From: Polaromonas sp. YR568
Lineage (GTDB): Bacteria; Pseudomonadota; Gammaproteobacteria; Burkholderiales; Burkholderiaceae_C
Assembly: GCF_900116715.1 (NCBI RefSeq)
Contig: NZ_FPBM01000002.1
Location: 350,589-414,588 of the forward strand
Length of the DNA stretch: 64,000 nt
Reading direction: 5' to 3'
A model generated the notes under the pieces. It saw only the letters and a list, made by a program, of their open reading frames with translations, had not been told where the DNA came from and did not search any database. Of the stretch, positions 54,701-61,795 are shown in pieces. The position numbers and the translations under genes were made by a program. How positions within the stretch are numbered: the first letter of the stretch is position 1; each line of letters opens with the position of its first letter.

Positions 54701-56836
54701 GTCCAGCTCAACGGCGACGCTGAGGGCCGTCGAAGTGGTGTGTGCATTGCCGGTGACGGCGACGTTGCCCGTACCCGTGATCTTGGCCAGTGAGTCCAGC
54801 CGCACCCCACGGGCCGCCTGGGCAATGATGGTGCCCCAGCCCGACTCGCCGATGATGGTGACGGTGCCGGCGCCGCCTGCGACGTTGGAGTTGGCGATGG
54901 CCACGCCTGCCGCCGCGCCGCTGGCGGCGACAGCAGCGGCGCCGCCGCTCTTGAGCCTGCCGGTGATGTTGATGGTGCCGCTGCCGGTGGTGCGGACGTT
55001 GGTCTGTGTGGCCCCGCTGTTGACCAGCTCGACCGCGTGATTGCCTGAATTGGTATTGGATGCATCAATGCTGATGTTTCCGCTGCTGGTCAGGCTGCTG
55101 CCGGCCAGCTTGATGGCTGAACTGGCGCTGTTGATGTTGGCATTGCCGCTGGTGAGGGTGGCACGGTCCAGCAGCACGCCGTACTGCGCCGTGTCAGCCG
55201 TGATGCCGTTGATGGCGAGGGCGCCGGTGCCTGCGTTCACCGTGCTCTGGGACACCAGCACGCCCGAGTTGCCCGCCTGGCCAGCCCCGGTCAGCGAGAT
55301 GGCGCCTCCGCTGGTCCGCACCACCGCGTTGCTGATATCCAGTGCGCCGGCGGAGTTGACGGTGATGGTGCCTGCGCCGCCGGTCACGGCCAGCCCGGAG
55401 CTCTTGATGGCCTGGGTGGCCGAAGCTGTACTCAGCGCAAGCGCGCCGCCGCCGGAGACCTTGAACGTCAGGGCAGTTCCATCGCCGCTGCCCGTGAGGT
55501 CAATGCCGGTGCCGGTGGCCCCGGTGGTCTTGATCGTGAGGTTCAGGCCAGTGGGCATGTCCACATCGGCATTGGCGAAGTTGCCCGTGACGTTGATCGA
55601 ATCCGTGGCCTCTATGGTCATGTCGGAGCCGACCGATTCAAGAAAGTCCTCGTAATAAGTGTTGGCCGCCCCGCCATTGCCGCTTGCAATGGTCACCGTG
55701 GCCGGATCCAGCAGCCAGTTGCCAGTCTTGCCTTGCGGCGCCCGCGTGTTGACCCTGAAGCTTGGCAGGATCTTGAAGTTCGCAGCGCTGGTTTCGATAA
55801 AGCCGCCATCGCCGCCATCGGGAGCAGAGGCATCCAGCGTGCCGCCGATGTTGACCATGCCGTGTTCCATGTCGCCGATGAGCATGATGCGGCCGGCTTT
55901 GTTGGCAATGGTCCTGGCTTCAATCACGCCGGTGTTGTTCACCGTCGCGGTCGTCAGGCTGTTGAGTGCTTTCGCGCCCAGCAGCACCTGGCCGCCATCG
56001 GCCTTGATGAGTTGCTTGTTCTCCGCCAGGGCGTTGATCGCGCCCTGGTCGATGCTGTAGCCCAGCAGGCTACCGTTGTCCAGGTTCAGCGTAACCTTGT
56101 TGCCGGCGGCCAAGAGTGCGGTGCCAAGGCTGGCGGTCATCACACCTTCATTGCGCACTTCAGGCGCCAGCAGCGCCAGGTAGCCGCCCTGCCCTGCGGT
56201 GAGCATGCCCTGATTCACCACCGATCCACCAGAACCTGTGAAGACGTTGTTGCCCGCCATGAAGTCCGCATTGCTCATGGAAAGCGTCGAAGCTACCAGG
56301 CCGCCGACATTGACCTGCGAACCCGCGCCAAACAGCACGCCGTTCGGGTTCAGGATAAACACCTGCCCATTGGCTGTGAGGCTGCCCAGCAGCTCGCTCG
56401 GGTTGCTGCCGGTAATACGGTTCAGCGCAATGGCCTGTGCATTGGGCTGGTTGAAGATCAGCGCTTCCTGTGCCGCAGTCGACAGGTTGAGCCAGTCAAT
56501 CGCCAGGCGCTGGCTGGCCTGGTTGATGGTGGTGGTGTTGCCGACGGTGGAGACACTGCCTGCACCGGCTGTCACGCTGGCGTCGGCCGCATTGGCCGCG
56601 TGCGCCTGCTGTGTGAGCAAGACCATGGAGGTGACCAGCACCAGCGCCGCCCGGCAGGCGCTACTGAGTGCGAAGCCGGCTCCGCCGTTTTCGGGAGCCG
56701 CACCGAACAGCACGCTGCTGCGCGCCGAGCCGCCCTTGCCGCGCCCCTTGGCGTTTTCTGCCACAGCCACCCACAGATTCAGGCTTGCGTTCCACACCAG
56801 TCGATAGATGCGATTCATGCTGGCGTGGCTTTTCAT
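51764..56836 (-). CDS. TpsA6: beta-helical two-partner secretion exoprotein
   Basis: The 1690-residue product starts MKSHASMNRIYRLVWN (ATG 56836, GAAAG six bases upstream; the frame runs further up without a signal sequence). Signal cleavage after AHA (residue 80), TPS domain with ILNPNGVLFG, then a long beta-helix without GLUG motifs. From about residue 1200 it runs nearly parallel to TpsA2 (ITDANGAANNITSTT, LGNAQDKLKLTT-type stretch, SDPTASTLGGLVSTGNAFGRTYAANAP) and ends with one MBG unit (KAFGGADPALTYTV) and the tail LIRALNAAAAEAAGQDGGE. It lacks the YDG unit and second MBG of TpsA2. A class C operator-promoter lies 110-155 bp upstream. Confidence 0.93.
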   Translation of the reverse strand: MKSHASMNRIYRLVWNASLNLWVAVAENAKGRGKGGSARSSVLFGAAPENGGAGFALSSACRAALVLVTSMVLLTQQAHAANAADASVTAGAGSVSTVGNTTTINQASQRLAIDWLNLSTAAQEALIFNQPNAQAIALNRITGSNPSELLGSLTANGQVFILNPNGVLFGAGSQVNVGGLVASTLSMSNADFMAGNNVFTGSGGSVVNQGMLTAGQGGYLALLAPEVRNEGVMTASLGTALLAAGNKVTLNLDNGSLLGYSIDQGAINALAENKQLIKADGGQVLLGAKALNSLTTATVNNTGVIEARTIANKAGRIMLIGDMEHGMVNIGGTLDASAPDGGDGGFIETSAANFKILPSFRVNTRAPQGKTGNWLLDPATVTIASGNGGAANTYYEDFLESVGSDMTIEATDSINVTGNFANADVDMPTGLNLTIKTTGATGTGIDLTGSGDGTALTFKVSGGGALALSTASATQAIKSSGLAVTGGAGTITVNSAGALDISNAVVRTSGGAISLTGAGQAGNSGVLVSQSTVNAGTGALAINGITADTAQYGVLLDRATLTSGNANINSASSAIKLAGSSLTSSGNISIDASNTNSGNHAVELVNSGATQTNVRTTGSGTINITGRLKSGGAAAVAASGAAAGVAIANSNVAGGAGTVTIIGESGWGTIIAQAARGVRLDSLAKITGTGNVAVTGNAHTTSTALSVAVELDTGSEVSSTGGNVEVRGQMLSALAAAADTRGIIAKGKVQSGAASRILLDGVADMDGGTTGIGILVDAGADLIAGTGGLSVLGAGQGLSTTATFTGISLAGGSLSSTGAITVDGRTNSAVVHAAGSQGLSLAGGSINSNGAAMSLLGSGTAPASPATNFDLNINGTGINSGGGDIALRGERVNIGSAVNAGAGRVTINTSSSFRAITLGGASETAAMNLSNDELNRITASAIAIGRIANTGGIVIGDTGGAINLASSPTLSLINDNLTGSITQTAAITVANLNANARSVVLANTGNQISQLSGRAYGTGNFQVRSASALSVGTVDGTAGITHSGTGMVMLHSSGAVTQTQAIVGNTLQVTSFGGMTLTHAGNRVQNFGNLTNSTSGNLILRNTAATASFLNGIFSAGRVDIANTGDIFLGGSALSTSSNATGTTAGTAGFSLVATGGISAQTASPNIWTPSGGSVYLEAGNGSIGASSAAPVTIWDASSVTAVANGGTSQVNLSLNNGATLENISAPGAVSVTAAAGNLAVKTVAGSSVTLDAAAGAITDANGAANNITSTTLNASAANGITLGTNVTGLQTLTTTGATGDISIAAANAVNTSSFGITTNAGAAQTVSLSSSAGITVDTAFGNAQDKLKLTTTAGNIAINGALTASELTLNTAGTSTQTAAITATGLELLGTGTHTLNNAGNAVTTLAGNTGNAEYSQAGALAVGTVNTAGLSATGKVLVRTTGAASDLTLNNGVSSGSAANDSLVLAAGRNFVNNAGAGALNPGTGRFLVYSTDPTASTLGGLVSTGNAFGRTYAANAPTHASVTSLTGNRFVYSVVPTLNVSGDNKSKAFGGADPALTYTVNSGLVAGDTAASALNGTLSAPTGAATTGPTHAITQGSLASALGYNVVYTNGTLTMTGTPPSPPLPASAFGVTAALDGPYVTAINTITGTDKDLGSDIDSESTVSSDAALIRALNAAAAEAAGQDGGE

Positions 56837-56943
56837 GGGCGGCTTTCGTAGGCGATCAATGCTTGAGGCGACCGGCTGGTCCGCCAGGGCTGCCAAGCCG
56901 GTGCGCCGCACCCCGGAGCGGAACATCCGGATTAAACGGCCAC

Positions 56944-56990
56944 ATCGTACGAATGACAGGGCCGGCTGTCTGTAGCACGTATGCGCTACA
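56944..56990 (-). promoter_or_regulatory. Class C operator-promoter of tpsA6
   Basis: TGTAGCACGTATGCGCTACA (56971-56990), minus-strand CAGACA, 17 bp, TACGAT (complement of 56944-56949). The region matches the tpsA1 promoter beyond the palindrome (CTGTCTGTAGC and GTACGAA in both). The leader is about 100 nt. Confidence 0.72.
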
Positions 56991-57112
56991 GCGGGCATCC
57001 TCCGCACCGATATTTATCAATGAAATCAGCCTGCAGCCCAAGACTGGCATTGGCAATCCACCATCAAAAATGGAGCACCCACTCAGCGCCAGGCCTCAGG
57101 TTTGCGTGCCGC

Positions 57113-60100
57113 CTAGCATTCGTCGGCATCAAAACCCGCCGGCATGCGCACGCCGCAGCCCTCGACGCGTGTAGGGGTGCCTGCGGGCGCATCGCCCACG
57201 CCGCGTTTTTGCCGCGGGCTCAGCAGGGTTTCGCCCTGCTCTGCCTGCATGCTTTGCAAGGCAGTGCTGTAGAGCGCCATCAGCTCCCCACCCGAAGGAC
57301 CCGATGGGCTTGCGGCAACAGGAAGCGGCGTCCCACCCACCCACACGCCATTGACCCGGAGCGTGACCACACCTGTTCCGGCATTGATGGCCGAGCCCGC
57401 GCCGAAGTTGATGCCCGCCGCCCCGGCCTGCCGGTCGGCGGCCAGGGCCGCGGCATCGCCTGCGGATGCGGTGAAAGCGCCGTTGGCGGTGTTGATAACG
57501 CTGTTGAGATTGATGTTGCGCCCGGCCTGCAGCGTCAGCGCGCCGCCTGCCGTGCCTGCCACGTTGATGTTGGAGTTCACCGTGATGTCATTGCTGGCCT
57601 GCAGTGTGACGGCCGTGCCGCCGGCCAGTGTGGCGCTGAGGGCCGATGGGTTGAAGGTCATGGTCTGGCCTGTGCCGTTGGCGTAGCTGATGCCGCGCGG
57701 CGTGCCCATCAATATCTGCCCGCGGTTGCCGCCGGCATTCGGGCTGGCCACCATGTAATTGCCGTTGCCCAGCGGCGTCACGGCGCTGATGTCCAGGCCC
57801 GTGGTGCTGTCTACCGCCTTGAAGCCCACGCGGTCGTTGGCCGCGGTGCCCACCAGGCTGTTGAGGCTGTTGACCACGCCGCTGACGCCGCCCGAGCCGC
57901 CGCCCCAGGTCACGGCTCCGGCGTCGGCCAGGGCGCCGTTGTCCCAGCGCGAGCTGCTCACCACATAGTCGCCGGTCGCCAGCGCGGTGACGCCGGTGGC
58001 GCCCACCTTGTCGTTCAGCTGGGTGCCGACCAGGCTGTTGGCGGCGCTGACGACACCGGTGGTGCCGCCGGCGCCATTGCCCCAGGTAACGGCGCCTGCG
58101 TCCACAACACCGCCGTTGTCCCACTGGGAGCTTCGCACCACATAGTTGCCGTTGGCCAGCGCCGTGACGCCGTCGGAGCCCAGCAAATCGCTGGCGCTGC
58201 TGCCCAGCAGGCTGTTGCCGGCATTGATGGAGCCGACCAGGCCGGTGCTTCCGTTGCCCCAGGTGATGGCGCCGACGTTGGCCAGTGCGCCGCTGTCCCA
58301 TAGCGGGCTGCGCACCACGTAGTTGCCGTTGGCCAGCGCCGTGATGCCGTAGTTGCCGACCGCATCATTGGCCTGCAGCCCGACAAAGCTGTTGGCGGCG
58401 CTGACCGGGCCGACCAGGCCGGTCGCGCCGTTGACCCAGGTCACCGCGCCCGCGTCCGCGAGGGCGCCGTTGTGCCAGTTGGGCGAGCTCACCACATAGT
58501 TGCCGTTGCTCAGCACGGTAACGACCGAACCATTGCCGGTGCCCACAGCGTCACCCGCGGTGGTGCCGTAGAGGCTGTTGGCGGTGCTGATATCGCCGGT
58601 GATGCCGGTGGCGCCGTTGGCCCAGATCACGGCGCCTGCATTGGAGATGGCGCCGTTGTCCCACAAACGGTTGCTCACCACGTAGTTGCCGTTGGGCAGG
58701 GCCGTCACAACGCTGCCGATGTAGTCGCCGTCCTGGGTGCCGTGCAGGCTGTTGGCGGTGGTGATGATGCCGGTGAGGCCGGTGCTACCGTTGCCCCAGA
58801 CGGTGGCGCCGACCCTGACGCCGCCATTGGACCAGTTCGGGGCGTTCACCACGTAGTTGCCGTTGCTCAGCGCGATTGCGGCCACGGTGAGGTCGTTGTT
58901 CGAGGTGCCCACCAGGCTGTTGGCCGCCGAGATCGTGCCGCTGATGCCGGTCATGCCATTGGCCCAGGTGATGGCGCCGGCATTGATCAGGCCGCCGGTG
59001 TCCCATCCCGAGCTGGACACCACATAGTTGCCGTTGGTCAGCGCCGTGATGGTGCCGCCCACGTTGTCGTTCAGGGTGCTGCCCACCAGGCTGTTGGCGG
59101 CGGTGATGGCGCCGCTGACGCCGGTGGCGCCGTTGCCCCAGGTGGCCGAGCCGGCATTGACGACGGCGCCGTTGTCCCAGTTGGGATTGCGCACCACGTA
59201 GTTGCCGTTAGACAGCGGGGTCACGCCGAAGGAGCCCACGTTGTCGTTGGCGGTGCTGCCGACCAGGCTGTTGGCGGCGCTGACTGCGCCGGTGGTGCCG
59301 GTGGCGCCGTTGCCCCATGTTGCGGCGCCGGCGTTGACGATGGCGCCGTTGTCCCAGTTGCCGCTGCGCACCACATAGTTGCCGTTGGACAGCGCAATCA
59401 CATTGGTGTTGCCCACGCCGTCATTGGCGGTGGTGCCGTACAGGCTGTTGGCCGTGCTGACGACGCCGTTGATGCCGGTCGCGGCGTTGCCCCAGGTCGC
59501 CGCGCCGGCGGCGGCCACGCCGCCGTTGCTCCAGAACTGGCTGCGCACCACATAGTTGCCGTTGGACAGCGCCGTCACGCCGCTGCCCACGCGGTCGTTG
59601 GCCTGGCTGCCCGTCATGGTGGAAATGAGCGCGCCCGTGGTGGTGTCGAACAGGTAGACCGCGCCGGCGCTCGCGGCGGCCAGGCTGTCGGTGACCACGG
59701 TGATCACGGCCTTGCCGTTTTCGGTGAACACACCATTGGTGGTGGTGCCCAACAAGGTGGTGTTGGCGCCGAACTGGTTGCCGGCGGTGGCGTGCGGGTC
59801 TATCAGCGCATAGGCGGCCGGGCCGGCGGTGTCGCTGATGATGATGTTGGCCGGGTCCAGCAGCAAGGTGCCGCCCACACCCGCGTCAGCCTGGCCGCCG
59901 TAGGTCAACAAGTTCTTGCCCGAGACCTCGATGCGGCCGGCGCCTGTGGCGCTGGCGCTGCCGTAGTAGTCGGTCTGCCCATCGGACCAGACCACGATCT
60001 CGCCATTTGCGCCGTTGGCTTTGAGCGTGGTTGCGCCGTTGACGAAGGTGGCTTGCGCATTCATCACGCCGGCGTCGCGGCCCTGGAAGCCGCCGCCCAC

Positions 60101-61423
60101 GCGGATCAGCCCGCCATGCTCGCTGCCCGAAGCGTCCAGCGCTGCGGCGGCCAGTGAGACCCTGCCGCCCAATGTGTCGATGGTGCCGCCGCGCCGGCCG
60201 GTGGCGCTCAGCGTGCCGGAGCTGAAGAAACTTTCGTCGCCCTGCAAAGAGATCGTGCCGCCTTGCGTGGCGCCATCGGCCTTCAGCCTGGCTGCGGCGG
60301 TCTGCACGATGGCCTGTGTGGCGCGGTAGGCAATGTTGCCACCCTGCCCCGCTGTGCCGCTGGCATCGGCAGTGCCGGCGTCGAGAATGGACCGGGCGTT
60401 CAGGTCAATGCGGCCGCCTTCCGTGCCCGACGCATCCAGTGTGCCGGCCTGCACGATGAAGTCGCCTTCCAGCGCGATCCGGCCCTTGGTGGTGTTCAAT
60501 GTTTTGGCTTCGACGATGCCGGAGTTGTTGACGACACCCGAGCTGAGCGCATCCAGCGCCTTGGCCGAGAGCAGCACCTGCCCGCCGTTGGCCTGGATCA
60601 GGAGTTTGTTTTCGGCCAGCGCATTGATGGCGCCCTGGTCGATGCTGTAGCCCAGCAGGCTGCCGTTGTCGATGTTGAGCGTGACCTTGTTGCCCGCAGC
60701 GAGCAAAGCAGCTCCGAGGTTGGCGGTCATCACGCCTTCATTGCGCACCTCCGGCGCCAGCAGCGCCAGGTAACCGCCGGGGGCCGCCTTCAGGCTTCCC
60801 TTGTTGACCACTGAACCGGAACCACCCGAACCGGTGAACACATGGTTGCCGTTCATGAAGTCGGCGTTGCTCATGCTAAGCGTCGAGGCGACCAGACCAC
60901 CGACGTTGACCTGCGAGCCCGCGCCAAAGAGCACGCCATTCGGGTTCAGGATAAAGACCTGCCCATTGGCCGTCAGGCTGCCGAGGAACTCACTCGGGCT
61001 GCTGCCGGTGATGCGGTTGAGTGCAATCGCCGACGCATTGGGCTGATTGAACACCAAAGCCTCATTTGCCCGCGTAGACAAACTGGTCCAGTCGATGGCC
61101 AGGCGCTGGCTGCTTTGGTTGACGGTGGTGGTGTTACCCAGTGTGGAGACGTTGCCCGCACCGGCGGACACGCTAGCATTGGCGGCGTCGGCCGCATGCG
61201 TTTCATGCGGCAGCACCGCCAGCACGGCCAACAGCACCAGCGCCGCCCGGCACGCGGTGTTCAGGCTAAAGCCGCCAGCTTGCACCGATACCGGCACCAA
61301 GCCGCCGCGCACCGCGCCGCCCTTGCCTCGCCCCTTGGCGTTTTCCGCCACCGCCACCCAGAGATTGAGCGCGGCGTTCCAGACCAATCGATAGATGCGG
61401 TTCATGCTGGCATGTGATTTCAT
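57113..61423 (-). CDS. TpsA7: exoprotein with ten 57-residue repeats and a Cys-containing C-terminus
   Basis: The 1436-residue product starts MKSHASMNRIYRLVWN (ATG 61423). Signal cleavage after THA (residue 77); TPS domain with ILNPNGVLFG; a haemagglutinin-type stretch (GGLIRVGGGFQGRDAG, EIVVWSDGQTDYYGSA, RIEVSGKNLLTYGG, GTLLLDPANIII). The body has ten full and one partial repeat of about 57 residues with the consensus NGNYVVRSPNWDNGAxxNAG, TWGNGATG, AANSLVGSTANDNVG, probably a DUF5650-type repeat forming a propeller or solenoid. Unlike the other six it has no AAAAEA tail; it ends VEGCGVRMPAGFDADEC, two Cys 13 positions apart. A class B operator and a seven-copy half-site array lie upstream. 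Confidence 0.93.
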   Translation of the reverse strand: MKSHASMNRIYRLVWNAALNLWVAVAENAKGRGKGGAVRGGLVPVSVQAGGFSLNTACRAALVLLAVLAVLPHETHAADAANASVSAGAGNVSTLGNTTTVNQSSQRLAIDWTSLSTRANEALVFNQPNASAIALNRITGSSPSEFLGSLTANGQVFILNPNGVLFGAGSQVNVGGLVASTLSMSNADFMNGNHVFTGSGGSGSVVNKGSLKAAPGGYLALLAPEVRNEGVMTANLGAALLAAGNKVTLNIDNGSLLGYSIDQGAINALAENKLLIQANGGQVLLSAKALDALSSGVVNNSGIVEAKTLNTTKGRIALEGDFIVQAGTLDASGTEGGRIDLNARSILDAGTADASGTAGQGGNIAYRATQAIVQTAAARLKADGATQGGTISLQGDESFFSSGTLSATGRRGGTIDTLGGRVSLAAAALDASGSEHGGLIRVGGGFQGRDAGVMNAQATFVNGATTLKANGANGEIVVWSDGQTDYYGSASATGAGRIEVSGKNLLTYGGQADAGVGGTLLLDPANIIISDTAGPAAYALIDPHATAGNQFGANTTLLGTTTNGVFTENGKAVITVVTDSLAAASAGAVYLFDTTTGALISTMTGSQANDRVGSGVTALSNGNYVVRSQFWSNGGVAAAGAATWGNAATGINGVVSTANSLYGTTANDGVGNTNVIALSNGNYVVRSGNWDNGAIVNAGAATWGNGATGTTGAVSAANSLVGSTANDNVGSFGVTPLSNGNYVVRNPNWDNGAVVNAGSATWGNGATGVSGAITAANSLVGSTLNDNVGGTITALTNGNYVVSSSGWDTGGLINAGAITWANGMTGISGTISAANSLVGTSNNDLTVAAIALSNGNYVVNAPNWSNGGVRVGATVWGNGSTGLTGIITTANSLHGTQDGDYIGSVVTALPNGNYVVSNRLWDNGAISNAGAVIWANGATGITGDISTANSLYGTTAGDAVGTGNGSVVTVLSNGNYVVSSPNWHNGALADAGAVTWVNGATGLVGPVSAANSFVGLQANDAVGNYGITALANGNYVVRSPLWDSGALANVGAITWGNGSTGLVGSINAGNSLLGSSASDLLGSDGVTALANGNYVVRSSQWDNGGVVDAGAVTWGNGAGGTTGVVSAANSLVGTQLNDKVGATGVTALATGDYVVSSSRWDNGALADAGAVTWGGGSGGVSGVVNSLNSLVGTAANDRVGFKAVDSTTGLDISAVTPLGNGNYMVASPNAGGNRGQILMGTPRGISYANGTGQTMTFNPSALSATLAGGTAVTLQASNDITVNSNINVAGTAGGALTLQAGRNINLNSVINTANGAFTASAGDAAALAADRQAGAAGINFGAGSAINAGTGVVTLRVNGVWVGGTPLPVAASPSGPSGGELMALYSTALQSMQAEQGETLLSPRQKRGVGDAPAGTPTRVEGCGVRMPAGFDADEC
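57735..59575 (-). repeat. Coding tandem array of about 171-bp units in tpsA7
   Basis: Ten full in-frame units and a degenerate last one. Each begins at codons for NYVV and carries TWGNG and ANSL cores. Spacing varies between about 162 and 192 bp, and sequence divergence between units is clear, so the array is old. Confidence 0.85.
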
Positions 61424-61480
61424 GGAAAGCTTTCAGGCTATGTGACGCCCGCGAACAGCGCGGACTGCAACAAAATCGTT

Positions 61481-61527
61481 AATGTGGCCATGCGCCGCGC
61501 TGTTGTCTGTCCCTTGTTCTGGGGACA
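61481..61527 (-). promoter_or_regulatory. Class B operator-promoter of tpsA7
   Basis: Palindrome TGTCCCTTGTTCTGGGGACA (61508-61527), minus-strand CAGACA, 17 bp, CACATT (complement of 61481-61486). The leader is about 50 nt. Confidence 0.65.
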
Positions 61528-61540
61528 AACCACGGTCTTT

Positions 61541-61614
61541 TGCAGTAGTTCTGCAGTAGGGATGCAGTAGCTGTGCAGTAGGCGTGCAGTAGATTTGCAG
61601 TAGCCATGCAGTAG
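61541..61614 (+). promoter_or_regulatory. Seven-copy TGCAGTAG half-site array, 11-bp period
   Basis: TGCAGTAG starts at 61541, 61552, 61563, 61574, 61585, 61596 and 61607, with no exception to the 11-bp step. The three-base spacers all differ (TTC, GGA, CTG, GCG, ATT, CCA). The octamer is the right half of the class A palindrome. It lies between two class B sites in a divergent promoter region. Confidence 0.85.
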
Positions 61615-61663
61615 TTCCGCGGCGGCTCTGCGGCAATTCAGGGCGCCGGACCCTGCGCAGCCA

Positions 61664-61710
61664 TGTCCCTAGATATAGGGACACGCCCCAATCCGCCGTT
61701 GACGCACAAT
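61664..61710 (+). promoter_or_regulatory. Class B operator-promoter of the pair 2 regulator-kinase operon
   Basis: TGTCCCTAGATATAGGGACA (61664-61683, eight-base perfect arms), CACGCC, 17 bp, CACAAT (61705-61710). Transcription would begin near 61717, which rules out the ATG at 61709 as the start of the regulator. Confidence 0.7.
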
Positions 61711-61795
61711 GTCGTATGTATTTATGGCCGCCCCTTTTCTTCATCCTGTAGGGGGCCCCTGCATGCCCAGCGCATGCGCCAACGCAGGAACCGAT

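Larger units (their letters stand above)
61424..61795. other. Intergenic regulatory region between tpsA7 and the pair 2 regulator
   Basis: A 372-bp divergent region. It holds two class B palindromes, one facing each gene, and between them the seven-copy TGCAGTAG array. No gene is seen in it. Confidence 0.75.

Noticed and set aside
61541-61614. Iteron-like array as a replication origin
   Set aside because: No rep gene, AT-rich unwinding region or DnaA box is nearby, and the octamer matches half of a promoter operator used elsewhere in the window.
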